Below are positions 46,810 to 59,573 of a DNA stretch of 64,000 nucleotides, in pieces. A program made the position numbers and the translations under genes. The notes under the pieces were generated by a model. The model worked only from the letters and a program-made list of their open reading frames with translations. It was not told the origin of the DNA and did no database searches. Each line of letters opens with the position of its first letter. Position 1 is the first letter of the stretch. The stretch lies in contig MNCI01004849.1 of the NCBI GenBank assembly GCA_015680685.1, forward strand, positions 263,297 to 327,296. Direction: 5' to 3'. Source of the DNA: Gnetum montanum. Its lineage: Eukaryota > Streptophyta > Gnetopsida > Gnetales > Gnetaceae.

Positions 46810-48782
46810 AACTAAAATTACTAGCATCAATAATAACCATGGCCACTATGGCCAAAGAATCCAAATCCACCCAATAGAAAAAGACCACATAACTTAAAAC
46901 TCTTATAACTACTCCCCAATCATCAATGTTAGGTGCTTCCATATCTAACCCACCAAACCCTAACTTGGAAAGAAATGAGAGAACTAAGTATACTAAGCTT
47001 CCTATGAAACCATCCGAGCTTCTTGATCAATTTTTCAAGAGAGGTCACATTCAATACAAGAAACTATTTGAGAACGATTTTCACAAGCATGATCACTTAT
47101 ATGAGATCACTAAAAATCCCACTATAATGACAAAAGACAATCCTTCTATGCCTAAGTACTTCAAGTTAGACCAGATATATCACTATCACTAGTTGCCTAG
47201 CCATGATACCAATTTCTACTTGGCCTTAAAAGATGATCTACAAAAAATGATTAATAGTGGAGAGTCGGTTTAAATGCTTCTAACCTGGTTAGGTCCCAAA
47301 ATCAGCCAATTCAAGTATACAACGACCCTCTTAATGTAGGTAATAACCAACTTACCATAGCAAACTTTAACTTGCAAGACAAGCCTAAACCTACTAAAGA
47401 GCCATTTGTGATTTAGGTACCACCTTTTAATGAAAGGGCTTTAACTTCTTCAAGTTCAAGGACTCATTTTATTGTAAGTATACCACCACAAGTGCCTCCC
47501 AAAGAACCATTTTTCATTAGAGTGCCTCCTTCCTCTACCAATAAGCCTATGATCCAAGTTGACCAACATCCTCTCATAGTAGTTAATACTTCAACCTCCT
47601 CCCAAACAAATAACAAAAAATTTCCCCCAAAACAATGCAAGAAACTAGCTCCCAAGCCTAAGGCTAAGGACACTAACCAATCAAAGATATGAAAGGAAGT
47701 AGGTTCACTGAAGCCTACCCCATTCTCAACCATATTGATGGATTCCAATGCTCAAACTACATTTATCAATCAACCTAGGAAGGGTAACCAAAAACAAAAG
47801 AAAGGAAATGTGTCAAAACAATAACCACTAAAACATGAGGTCAAAATCTTGGATAGAATGGAGGAGGTCAAGGCCAAGAAAACCAACAAGGTGGTTAACA
47901 ATGATAAATACTTCCTCTCTACCTGAAGTAGGTTAAGCTCTTACTAAAATAGAAAAATACTTCATTGAGATTGTATGATTTGGTTATGACCTCCCCTACC
48001 TACCATGAAGCACTAGTTAAGATGCTAACTTTTATTCTTATGAATGAGGATATCCCAACCAATGATGAGTGTATCCATACAATGATGGTACCACCCTGAT
48101 CCTAAGAAGAAATAGAGTTAACCATCCTAGCATTTTGTGATAATGAGATGAAAACCAACCATCAAAATGGTGAGATGTCCAAGGCTCTTCTATTTATAAT
48201 GATTAGAATGGATTAGCACAAGGTTCATTGGGTATATGTAGATGATAGGGAAGCCACAAACATTATCTCCTTTCCTATAATGCTGCACTTGGACTTGGTT
48301 GAATCATTTAATGGATCATGCATAGTTGTGAGAGGATCAATCACATTAAACATCATGGCTATAGAAAAATTCCCTACAACTATTGATTTCCTTGTGATGA
48401 AAGAGTCACCAACTCTCAAATTGATACTAGGGAGGCCCTGGTTGGTGAAGCTATGTGTAGTCTCTTCCTTGATCCATCAAGAAATCAATCTACCTTACAA
48501 GGAAGGTAAGATCATAACCCAAGAAGACAATGTAATCTCCTTATCTATCAACAATGTTGACATAGAATAATATTCTAAAGTGGAGTTTCAAGGAAAAATG
48601 AAGTCAACAACTACAATAAGATCAATCAAGCCAAAACTAATAATGTTAGGGCCACAAACAAAACATGGGAACAACTCCCATTCAACATTATAAGCAAAGA
48701 AAATGGGAAGTACAAGATCATACAACAAAAATCATATAAATTTCTTGATCTTTTGAAGACTAGAAAATTAGTGCATAATTAA
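46810..48782 (+). pseudogene. Element H gag (3' part) and protease
   Basis: Begins near TMATMAKESKSTQ (compare F gag TTTIVAAMANEAKP). It continues with KYTKLPMKPSELLDQFFKRG and MPKYFKLDQIYHYH, a decayed zinc-knuckle region, then ASNLVRSQNQPIQVYNDPLN and a Pro-rich linker (KEPFFIRVPPSSTNKP). The protease reads VYVDDREATNIISFPIM (about 48240), then LKLILGRPWLVKL; the active-site Gly is Arg, so it is dead. The end FLDLLKTRKLVHN stops at TAA 48782. The N-terminal half of gag is missing, cut at the LTR of G. Confidence 0.82.
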
Positions 48783-49211
48783 ACATGTTGGTCATATTTT
48801 CTTTTTCTTGTATAATTTAACTAGTAGCCTTGTTTTCATTTTTCCTTTACATATTTACTTTTTTTGCCTTACAAATTTTAATTTCTTACAGTATGCTTAT
48901 CATGTTTCTATGCAGCCTTATTTCATGTTTTGTAATCGATCTATAATTTATGTTCACTAAAAATCACAAAGAAAAAAAAACATAAAATTGCATAAAAATT
49001 TTAAAATGTAAAAAAACCAAAAAAATATTTTTTAAAATTAAAATCAAAATAGTAGCCATGTAACCAAAAATAAATGTCCATAGCCATACTTACACTATGA
49101 AACATACAACAATAAAGGCAATACATAGCCCCCTAGGCTATGATAGCCAAATAAAAATAACTATAACACTATAGCAAATATAACATATAACGGGTCCAAC
49201 AATAACTAAAA
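48783..49211 (+). other. Convergent intergenic region of H
   Basis: AT-rich, no gene. One inverted repeat at 49126-49140 (TAGCC, CCCTA, GGCTA) may be a decayed mini-hairpin, since B, F and G have three units at this place. Weak on its own. Confidence 0.35.
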
Positions 49212-52200
49212 CTAAGCCATAGGAAGAGGAGAAGGAGGATCATCCTCAACGTCATTGTTAATGCCATCATTATTATTTCCTAGGGCCTATAGACAACAAA
49301 ACATATAAATAATTAGTAGCCATGATGATCAAATGAGCATAACTTTTAAAATGATAAAATAAGAAAATAAAAACATAACATAGAGAACTTAAAACATATT
49401 TCTGCAAATCTTAGGGGATTCTAAAGGGATGTCTTTAGGAGCAAAGCTTTGGAGGCCAGTCTCCAACCTGTGAAGAATTTTTTCTTCACTCATATTAGCC
49501 AAGTCAATTTCTCCTAAATCCACTTCTATCAAGATCTTTCTCCTCTCTTTATCTATCCACTCATGTGGAGCATGGAAATGATTAGTTGTGATAGTTTCCC
49601 TAGATGTAGTATTGATTTGAGGAGTGGAAGAATCTAAGACCACCATTAATTTTGCAAATATCCTTCTCATCTATTTCTTACACAAACAACTCATGTTTTC
49701 ATTGCCTTATGACCTCCTCATTCCACAACTTCAAGTAGCTCTTCTTTTCTACCTTATATGTCATTTGTGTACCTTCTATTTCTTCCTTAACTTAAGCATC
49801 CAAGCACAATAATCCCTCCAATTCCTAGATTTACAAATCAATAGCTCCATTTTCATGTCCTTCTCAACATTGCTCTTAACTAGACCAACCTTGCTCTTAG
49901 TTAGAACAACCTTGCTCTAGATGGCACTCCAGCAACATGACCATTTGATTTCCTTGGTATGTAAAGAGCTTCTATTGGCTACATGAGCCTCTATAAATAC
50001 TTTGTCATCCCTAAGGCTCTTATTCTCATTTGATAACTCTTTAACCTACTTTGATAAGGCCAAAATGCTCCCACATAAACTCATTCGATTGTTGGATCTC
50101 CCAAGTTTTCATTTCATAAGGCATGACACACCTGGTATTCCCTTCACATAACCTTCATGGAACATTTTCCATATTGGGTTGTAGCTCATGGAGATCATCA
50201 AGGTTGATGTCATGTGTAGGACCCCGTCTAACATTGTAATGGATAAAAATATGAGAAAAATAAAAACAACCAAAACATTTTTAAAACTACTAAAAATCAT
50301 ATAGCCATAAAACATAAAAACATCTAAAAATATAAAAACCAAAATGTTCTAACCTTTCCTACCAACATCAAGGACTATCTACTATAACCTATTGATCATG
50401 TCACTTGTCAGTCTCGACATGAATTCCAACTTTTCAATGACATTCACCCTAGGCTTAGCATGGAATGTAGATATAGATGCTTCTAGAGGAGGCTCATGTA
50501 TCACAATGACCATAACCATTAATATAGTTTGCAACAAAAATGTATAACATTTGAAACAAAAAAAATGTAAATAGTACCAAGATCTTACTAGAAAGGTCTT
50601 AAGGAAAGTCCATCAAAGGATTATCTTCTGGAGCAAATCACCTAAGATGGAATCCAAAACATCTAACACTTCCTAAGATGTCCTTTCCTCTTCTTCCTTG
50701 TGTCGTTACTCCTCCTCCATAGAAAATTCTACAGCCAACCCCTATTTCTTTCCTACGATCAATCAAAGCCAAAAATAGAATGAATTAGTAAATATTTCAA
50801 GAACAAAAATATAGTCAGAATTATAACCAAAGAAAATAAAAACAAAAACTAGAAACAAAAATATAAAAAATATGTACATACCTTTACCATTCTAATTTAC
50901 CTTCTTAAACTTGATGACTAGCTTCTTACATGCTGGTTGGTCAACAATGGAAACATTTTCTTCAACTTGTGACCTCTTCATCTTTTCTTTGGCTATACCA
51001 TTAACTTCCATGTTTATCCTCTTAGCCTTTCTTGTGTTACCATGTGTAGCACAAGATTTTTACATCACCAAAATTCTTAGTGGTAACTAATAGTGACTTT
51101 ATAATCTCCTCCATGGATGGGTCTTGGGCATGCATCACTAGAATGATGTAATGGGCCCAAGGTTTAGAAAGTTGGAAGATATTACAAGCCACCCACTTTC
51201 CATCCCTCCTAACCACCAAGAGCTCTACAAACCATCTAAGAAATGTATCAAAGAATGCGTAATGCATATAACATATAGAATCATTGCAAAATTTTCAAAT
51301 TTTATCTTGTAGCCCAGTGATCAAGAAGGTAGCCCAATCAAATCTAGTGTCATTAGTTAACACCTTTTTCATTGTCTAGCCTATTGAATCCCTATGGTTT
51401 TGTTTTGTGATAGCAAAGTGAGAAAGGCTATAGAGTAGAAAATAGGGTAAGTCCCATTTTCTTCCTCAACCTTGCACTTACTAAAAGATAACATAGCACC
51501 AGTAGAGTTAAGCCGAGCCTCCATTTTTTCTCGATGACTTCCATCTTTCTCTACTCCAATGGCTACCTTAACAACACTAGAAGGTATGTGAAAAAGATCA
51601 CTAAACATGGACTTATTTATTCTCAAAATCACAAGATAACCATGAACACGAGTGATGAATTTGATGATCTATTCATCAAAATAATCAATCACATTCAACA
51701 TCTTAGCCACAGACATCGATGGACTAGGTAGCATGAATAGGTAAAACAAACCTATGTCAGTGATGTTCCATTGGAAAACCACAATATCCTTATTTTCCAA
51801 TTATTTTTGTGATGAATCTACTTCACCGTACTTGAGCTAGATCTTTCCACAGCATGACCTGAAATGTTCATGGCAACAGTAAACTCGCGTACAAAATCAT
51901 AGGTGGCCCATTTTCCTCTTACATTGTAGACAATATAAAATCATTAAAAAATTATACAAAACATAAAAATTTAAAAACACCAAAAATACTAATCATGCTT
52001 AGGAAACTTTCACTCACCAAACTTAGACAAACCTCTAAACTTAGGAGAAGTTAGTACGAGTGCTCCTAAGTCTACATGGGCCCATCATTTATGTGCATGA
52101 CTAGAAGTTAGTACACAAGAATACTATGTATGATATCAACTAAACTCATACACTTGCACTCTTATGACCTCATCCTTCTTGAATTCCTCCAAGGCCATAT

Positions 52201-53094
52201 GATTCATGGAAAGGTTTGATCATTTCTCATCAATCCCCTGGATGCACTCGATGCTTAAAAAAACACAGCATCAAAACAATTACAACCAAACAACCTTAAA
52301 GTTAAGAATGAAAAAAAATGATAGTTTAGAATGAGACATATGCTTCTAGTAGGTAGATAATTCCTAGAGGATTTTGAAAGAGTGTGTTTATCATGTGGCC
52401 TATCATCAAGGTGTTGTCAATGTTGTACTATGAATACATAGGCATTTCTCAAATTTGGGATAACCATTCCTCTTACACTCTTCTAAGGCTATATGAGACA
52501 CAGATAAGGTTTGGTCATTTCTCATGAATTCCCCAAGATTAATTCTATGCATACAAAAATGAAACATCAAAATAGTTAGAGCCAAAAAACCCTTAAAGCC
52601 AAAAACAAACAAACATGACAATTTAGAACTAGAGTTACACTTCCAGCAAGTAGATAGTTCCTAGAGGGTTTTGAAAGAGTGTGCTTATCTTATGGCCTAT
52701 CATCAAGGTGTTTTCAATGTTGTATTATAAATACATAGGCATTTACTAAATTTGAGATAACTATCTAACTTGCACTAAACACAAGCTCCCGCTATGCTCT
52801 ATATTTCTTTGAGTGTCAAGATCATCTATCATAAACTATAAGATGCAAGTAGAAGACCTTGCTAGGAGGATCTCTGTGATGATAGAGGCAACATCTACCA
52901 CTAAGTGTGACCACATAATCACACTATAGTTGTAGAGAAAGTATGACAAGAATTCTCTTGCGCTAAGTCTAAACCATATGAAAGTATATCTATCAATGCT
53001 CATATCTGGGTTTAGACTATTCTATGTAACTATCCTAGTGCAACATAGAATCCCCACAAACTCCACAATGATAAAGATGAATTTTACAAATGTC
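49212..53094 (-). pseudogene. Antisense accessory gene of element H (HAD-like)
   Basis: Fourth copy, heavily decayed. The exon from 53094 reads VKFIFIIVEFVGILCCTRIV, FIWFRLSAREFLSYFLYNY and SVIMWSHLVVDVASIITEIL, an FCP1-like order. 51632-51381 has INKSMFSDLFHIPSS and YPIFYSIAFLTLLSQNKTIG. 51267-51037 has MHYAFFDTFLRWFVELLVVR, QLSKPWAHYI and IKSLLVTTK, matching F (HHAFYIARFQRFTEFLVV, ISKPW). Near 50200-50040 DINLDDLHELQPNMENVP, CVMPYEMKTWE and NEFMWEHFG match the coiled-coil-like exon. The tail ILHRLETGLQSF and NNDVEDDPPSPLP ends at TAG 49212. Introns are expected but their edges are unclear. Confidence 0.7.
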
Positions 53095-53399
53095 CTACAT
53101 ATATCCAAGTCATACAACCATAGCCATAGGAAACCATATGAGCCTTCAAAAAAATTTAACAAAATTAAAGCAAAAATAAACTTTACAATGATAGTGTTAG
53201 TACTAAAAATGCCAAAAAATAACTAACTTCATCACTCCAACTCCAACATGAACCAAAGTTTATCTTTTTTAACATCCTAACAAAAATTTAACATAAAAAC
53301 AAAATAGTTTGACATTTCAACAAACAATCTACATGTAAGATTATAAAACAAGCATTACTACAAATATTTGACATGAAACCAAGTTCTAACAATACTAGG

Positions 53400-55913
53400 A
53401 GGCTATAATTAACAATGTTGGAGTCTTATATGTGAGATTCTATAAGAAAAATAGTAAAATTATCCAAGTAAGTCCCATACACTAGGAATTTTGAGGATGT
53501 ATGAAAAGTAATGATGAAAAAGAAAAGTTTTCATTCATATTGAAGCTCCTATGCTATTATTTAACCCTATTAAAAAACCCAAAACCTTCCATAGGTTGTC
53601 CTAGTAACCTCAAAAAGTGTCATACACTAGCCATAACATCAAAAAAAACTTCATAACAACCAAAACACAAGCCTAAAATGACCAACGCTATCAGTATTGG
53701 CCAAGGAAGCATAAAACTCAACATCAAAATTGCAATTTATCATACAACTCCCATGGCTAGGAAAAACATCCAAAAAATTCTAAAAAATTATTTTCACTCC
53801 AAACACTAAGAATAGGATTAGGAAAACACAAATCAAGCTTCAACGCTTCACCAAAAGGTTTCAAAATTTTAAACTTCAACTTGGAAATGCATACAACTTT
53901 ACCCAAGAAAACCTAGTTTATGGTGAAATGAGTTTAGTAAAACCACTAGGAAAAATTCATTAAAAATTCCAAACCTCATCTAGGACCCCTCTACACTACA
54001 CTAGAAATCCCTAGAGATCCTAGGCATTCCTCATAGGTGACCAAGAAATTGCAAATGCTATTAGTTTCTTAATAGAGAAACTACAAAATTTTGTAAAAAT
54101 AGGACAAAATGTTGTACACTAGGTTGGGAGAAAACCTCTAAAAATTTAGAAAAATTTAAAAAATTCTGATTCCACCTTCGATACAACCAAAATACCTCAT
54201 ACAATAGTTCTATGAAGCCCAAAGCCAAAATTTACATTCCAAAAAAGCTAGAAAAAATGTTAAATTTTTCTCAAAACTAACTAGAATTAGGGTTAAAATG
54301 CTATAAAAAAGCTTGGGAAAAAAACCAAAATCTCTATAAAAATATGTTCTAAAATCCAAATTTTGTTTCAAACGTAATTGTACAACCTAAACCTTGCATT
54401 CAATGCAAATAAAGTGAAAAATTTCAACTAGAGCAAGCCTAGAGATAGAAAAACCTTTTCACAATTTGAAAAAAAAATAAAAAAAAAATAGTAGAAGATG
54501 AGTACCTAGCAGTTCTTAATGAATATTCTTCTCCTGAAGAAGGATCTAGAAGACTGGATATGATTTGTACTACCTCCTTTACATCATCCAATACTGGATT
54601 TAGACTCGTTGATCTCATCTTTCTAGACATAATTGTCAAAATTCAAAGGTTCTATGCTATTTTGTTGCTAGTAGAAGCCCAAATTCTCACCTCTGCTACA
54701 ACCACATTATGCTCAAGGGTGGGTAGATGCAAGAATTACTATTATGTGTTGGATGTTTTAGTTTTAGTCTTTAAATTTAACTCTCATATTTTGCCCTTGT
54801 AAAATCAAGAAAGAAATAAGTTCACACATTAGGTTTCAATGTTGAGAATTCTTTCCCAATACTTATGTACTACCAATGAACCCTTTGTACACTAGTAAAT
54901 ATATTCATCACATTGTAGCTTATGAATAAATAAAGAAATGGGCCTTCTACATTAATTTTTGCTTAAAATTTGATTTCTTAATGTAATTTGACCATGGGTG
55001 GGCCCCATAGGACTTGGGCAAAGATACTAAGCAATCCCACATGCTGAGATTCAACTCCAAGATGTCCACATGTTTGGGAATCCTACCCCACACACTAACA
55101 ATGTGTGCATCCTACACTATCCTTCTTCCTTACCAAACTTATCCATACATTACCTAGTGGGACCTGGAAGATCTAGAAAAAATTGAAAAAATTCCAATGT
55201 GAAAAACTCATCCAAAATTTCTAAATACTAGAGCATGGATGTTTACACACTAGGATTTCACCTCCCACACACTATAGAAACATGTGGTACAATATGTGAA
55301 GCCCCCATAAGCCTCAATCCTATTAGTACATGGCATTCCTTGCTCAAGATTATCAACAAACTGTATAACTTCTCTCATAATCCAAACATTGTGCTAGAAG
55401 CTTGAAGAGACCAAAAAGAGAGTCTAAATCCATCAAGACTAATATGGGTAGGTCTCACACACTAGATTACTTATCTCACATACTATGGCAGCATGTGGGG
55501 TAGTGTGTGAGCCTCTCACTACTAATTGTCAAGCCCAAGGTTGCTCATTGGATGTCTACAAAGCTCCACAAAATCTAAAATGGAAAGTTGAGTAAAAATA
55601 TGATTTCCAAAAGCTACTAGAGATGGATCTTGATCTCACATGCTAGAAACATATGTCCCACATATTGTGGTAGTGTGTGGGGTAGCATTTGAGGCCTTAG
55701 GAACTCCAAAACTTTCTCAACACACATCAAACTTTTCTCAAAATGGTCAAAAAAACTAGATCTTCCCATACATCAAGGACATTGCCATGAAAGCCTAAAA
55801 CACTAAAAACCTACTCAAAAACCCCTATAAACTATCAAATTTTATCCCATACACTAGAAACCCTATCCCACATACTCTAGAAATATGTGGATCATCATGT
55901 GGGACTTGTAGCA
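53400..55913. repeat. Palindrome-bearing degenerate repeats upstream of the H antisense gene
   Basis: From 54960 the word CCCACACACTATAG.AACATGTGGGG recurs near 55085, 55262, 55477, 55657 and 55870 (steps about 177-215 bp). Arms are CCCACATA and TATGTGGG-like. Further left, words such as CCATACACTAG recur less regularly. The arrangement matches the G array in place and spacing but uses another palindrome. No gene seen. Confidence 0.65.
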
Positions 55914-56095
55914 AGATTCATGATTTTGATTGAAACACCCTTTGAGTAGTTTTCCTTGAGATGCACTTCCTAGCTTAAGAATTTAAAATATGGCATGACT
56001 AGTTTCACATTGTGAAGATGTATTGCTATATTTTCCCTATCATATAAGATATGTCCTAATCTTTTGCTAATGTTTTTAAAAGGATGCAAAATATT
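55914..56095 (+). repeat. Direct repeat D, left copy (copia element)
   Basis: About 180 bp starting ATGATTTTGATTGAAACA and ending TTTTTAAAAGGATG is repeated at 60648-60835 with few differences. The copies bracket the copia-type element in the same orientation. Confidence 0.9.
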
Positions 56096-56601
56096 TTAGC
56101 ATTAAAAAGACCATGCACTATAAACTACTAATGATTTATTGATTTAGAGATAGGTTACTTGAACTTCAAGGCTTATACTTCACTTTAATCTTTAAGTTTG
56201 AAAATCACTTGGAAAGGCTTGGATTAGATCTTGACAAATTTAGGACAACTCCTCATAGAACTTAGTGCTGAACAATGTGTGCTCTTTAATTGATATTCTT
56301 GCTTGCTCTTTAATTGAACATTATATGCATTGGAAAATTGTCAATTTTATGCAATTAATTGAACATTTTCCAAGATATTGCCACTTTCCAATGCATGTAA
56401 TGTTTTTCTTCTTGGAATTATGGCATGATTGGTAATTATTCTTATTTTATGATATTGTGCTTTTGTGATGACTCTTTCACCACTTTATGTGCCTTATCCT
56501 TTTTTCTACTGTTCAAAAATGGGGAGAGTAGTATGATTATATTTGTATGATCACTAATCCATTTTCTTAAGTTTTAAACATCATCAGAAAGGGGGAGATT
56601 G
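56096..56601 (+). other. 3' internal end and polypurine tract of the copia element
   Basis: No gene. It ends with AGAAAGGGGGAGAT (about 56588-56601), a classic Ty1/copia polypurine tract, directly before the LTR start TGTGGACC at 56602. Because an LTR, primer site and gag follow, this is the end of a unit placed in front of its own beginning. Confidence 0.7.
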
Positions 56602-57836
56602 TGGACCTTTTAGTGTGTCAAAACATTAAGAAACATGGAGATAAAGGTTATGTGGTTGTTATGGTCGTAGAATCAAGATGAGATGACAAGAAATGCACTG
56701 ATGTAGACAAAAGGAGAAAGTCATCCACAAGGTCTCAAGGTCTTATCCACAAAAGAAAAGCTTAAAGGAAGAGACTTCAAAGAACATGGACAAGCAAATT
56801 CTTCATCATTGACGCATGTGAAAATGCAAGATTATGAAAAAGGAACAAAGAACTCATCATGCAAAGGAATGAGTAGAAAGACGTCTTTAAGAAATAGTAG
56901 ACATCTTGGTATAATTGAAGGATGCATAGGCAAAGACGTCTTCAAGAAACAACAGACATCTTTCCTTAGGCAAAGACATCTTCCATCAGTCAAAAATCTC
57001 TTCATAGAATGTAGGCTAATTTTAGAAAGATGTCTTTCATGAGACAAATATGTCTTCCCAAAATAGAGATTTTAGAAAGACATCTTTCCAAGACAACGAT
57101 GTCTTCCCAAAATAGAGGGCAAGTATCGAAAGATCTCTCAGGCACAAAGAATACATCTTTCATGACCATTAGCTACTGTTAACTAGCCATTGCATGAGTT
57201 CCAAGATGGATTTGGAAACATGGTAACTATAAGAAGACATTATATGCATTGGAAAATGTGCAAGCTCTTGTACAACCATTGTCTAATCATCTGTTAATCA
57301 TTGTTACTCTTCATTGTATTATCATTTTTCCATTATAAAGTGTGTTGTATCTCAAAGTACAAGGATCAGCAAACTAAGTTGCATTCATCCCTTATAATTA
57401 TTTTTCTCCCTTGTTACCCTACGAGATTGATGTGCTTCTTACGAGAAGGCATTTAATTAAGCTTGTTAGGATCCTGTGAGATTGAGTGGTTGGTGTTGTG
57501 GCACAATACTCCTAAGTGAAGCTCAATATTGTAAAGGTTGTGGAAGCCTAGAAACCACATTCCAAGCCTAAAAAAACCTTGTAAGGTTGAGTGGTTGGTG
57601 CAGTATCACAACACTATAAAGTGGGGCTTAAAGATTGTACAGGGTGTGGACCCTTCAAACCACATTTGAGAGCAACAAAGTCCAAAGATGTGCTTATGAT
57701 CTACCCTCCAAGTGTGGACTACCCAAGCTAGGGAACCATGTTAAATTTGGTGTCTATGCTTTGTCCAAAGGATTTCACTTTTTGAAACTTATTCATCCCC
57801 CCTCCCCTCTCCCCCTTCTAAGTTTAATGATCTACA
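56602..57836 (+). mobile_element. LTR of a Ty1/copia-type element
   Basis: 1235 bp, TGTGGACC to ATCTACA (TG..CA ends), preceded by a polypurine tract and followed after two bases by an initiator-Met-type primer site. TATAAAG lies at 57334-57340. U3 (about 56875-57120) has about eight GAYGTC-centred palindromes. U5 has two related blocks containing GTTGAGTGGTTGGTG (57480-57660). Confidence 0.8.
56875..57120. repeat. GACGTC palindromes in U3 of the copia LTR
   Basis: Words AAAGACGTCTTTAAG, AAAGACGTCTTCAAG, AAAGACATCTTCC, AAAGATGTCTTTC, AAAGACATCTTTCC and CGATGTCTTCCC recur every 20-50 bp. The core GACGTC is a known class of plant bZIP binding site, so they may be promoter enhancers. Transitions have altered the CG core in most copies. 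Confidence 0.7.
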
Positions 57837-57838
57837 AG

Positions 57839-57852
57839 TGGTATTGGAGCTT
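57839..57852 (+). other. Primer-binding site of the copia element
   Basis: TGGTATTGGAGCTT, two changes from the usual TGGTATCAGAGCTT initiator-Met tRNA site, two bases after the LTR end. Confidence 0.75.
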
Positions 57853-57892
57853 GGTACTCTTCTTTGTCATCATCAACTCTAAGAGTGAATAA

Positions 57893-59573
57893 TGGAGGGG
57901 ACATCTTACACAAAGTCACCTATGTTCAATAGATTTAGCTTCACCTATTTGAAAGCTAGGATTCAAGGGTTCTTGGAATCCATGGAGTTTGAAGTATAGG
58001 AGTCAATCCTTGAAGGCTACACTCCACCTAGTGATAACACCACCGACATCGTCAAGCCTCACAACAAATGGACACAAGAGGAAAAGGATAAGTTCATGTT
58101 TGATTCAAAAGCAAAAAATTATTTATACTGTGCATTGAATAAATCTGAATTTAATAGAGTAGAAGGATGTAAAATGGTCAAAGAAATTTGGAAAACTTTA
58201 GAAGCTACTTATGAAGGAACATCTATTGTTAAGCAATCAAAATTGTTAGTTTTATAAAGTGAATATGATAAACTCAAAATGAGAGAAGGTGAGAAAATAA
58301 AATATTATTTCTCTAGAGCTAATGATCTTGTTGTAGCTATAAGAGGAACAGGTATAGATTTTCCCAAAAGTGATGTCATCGTCAAAATGATCAAAACTCT
58401 ACAACCAGAATTTATATCAAAGGTTATGGCTATGGAGGAGATCAGAAATTTCTCAACCTTAAAATTTGAAGAGCTTCAAAGATCTCTCATTGCTTATGAA
58501 ATGAATCTCATAAGTTAAGGAATAATCCAAGAAAGACCTATTGCTCTAAAGACTGCCTCTAAGAAGAAGGAGTTCAATGAACGTGATGAGGGCAATGAAG
58601 ATGAGATTACCCTACTCTCAAGGAAGCTGCAATGACTACTAATAAGAAGAAAAAAAGGGGCATCACAACAAAGGCCCAATCTACTCAAAGGTAGAGAAAG
58701 AGGTAGAGATTTTTTAAATTCTAACTTAGATTTCCATTCCATAGAATGTTGGGTTTGTGAAGGAAGAGGCCATATGGCCTTCAAATATCCTAGTGATAGC
58801 AAGATATAGCCAAAGAATAGATCCAATGATGAGGAATGAAAAAAGATAAACTTTTTTACAAGTTGGGATGATAGTGAGCAAAGTGAAGAAGAAGCATGAA
58901 ATTCTTCCAAAAATTCACATCTCATATGCATGGCGCTTACAAATGAAAATTCCTTACATGTGGCTAAACAAGATGGTAAGTGTGAAAAAAGATATAGTGA
59001 ATTTGAAGAAGAAATTTTTTTTACATCATTTTATTAGGAAGGAAAAGAAATTTGTAATTTCTAAGTTGGATGTTATTCATGCTAAAGATCTTAGACATAA
59101 AAGCTAAGATTTAATAACTAACCTCTTTTTATAAGGATTGCAACAAGGTTTAAAAAGAGGAGACTCCTATAAAATAGCCAAAGAATTTAGAGGAAGCTAC
59201 ACATGAAAACTCAAGCTCCACACATGAAAATTCAAACTCAAGCATTGACAGGTTTGATAAGGTTGATCATAAAGATAATACTTTATTTGTTCGTAAAAAT
59301 TATGGTTGTAAGCAAACTCTTAATTATACTCATGATGATCAAAACAAGATTAACACTTAGCCTTGTCAAAAAGGCTTTGATAAGGAAATTGTGCAGGTAC
59401 TAATAAGCAAAAATGAAGAGAAGTGGAGAATTGAAAATGATGCAATAAGTGATCAAAGGTTCTATCATAAAGAGCGTGAACAAATAGAGACATCACATAT
59501 CCAATCTAATAAGAGAGAACTAAAAGATGAGGAGGTACTTCATGATAGGGGACCTCATCTCAAACTCCATTAA
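57893..59573 (+). pseudogene. Copia-type gag (no pol follows)
   Basis: ATG 57893. It has the copia gag (UBN2-type) order: FNRFSFTYLKARIQGFLESM, KWTQEEKDKFMFDSKAKNYL, KEIWKTLEATYEGTS, MREGEKIKYYFSRANDLV, GIDFPKSDVIVKMIKTLQPE, FSTLKFEELQRSLIAYEM. A zinc knuckle CWVCEGRGHMAFKY at 58750 has the last Cys changed to Tyr. Stops occur at 58016, at 58254 and at 58516, and later frames shift. 58870-59573 holds Lys/Glu/Asn-rich coding-like DNA up to a stop at 59573. No protease, integrase or RT follows, so the unit is non-autonomous as it stands. Confidence 0.82.
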
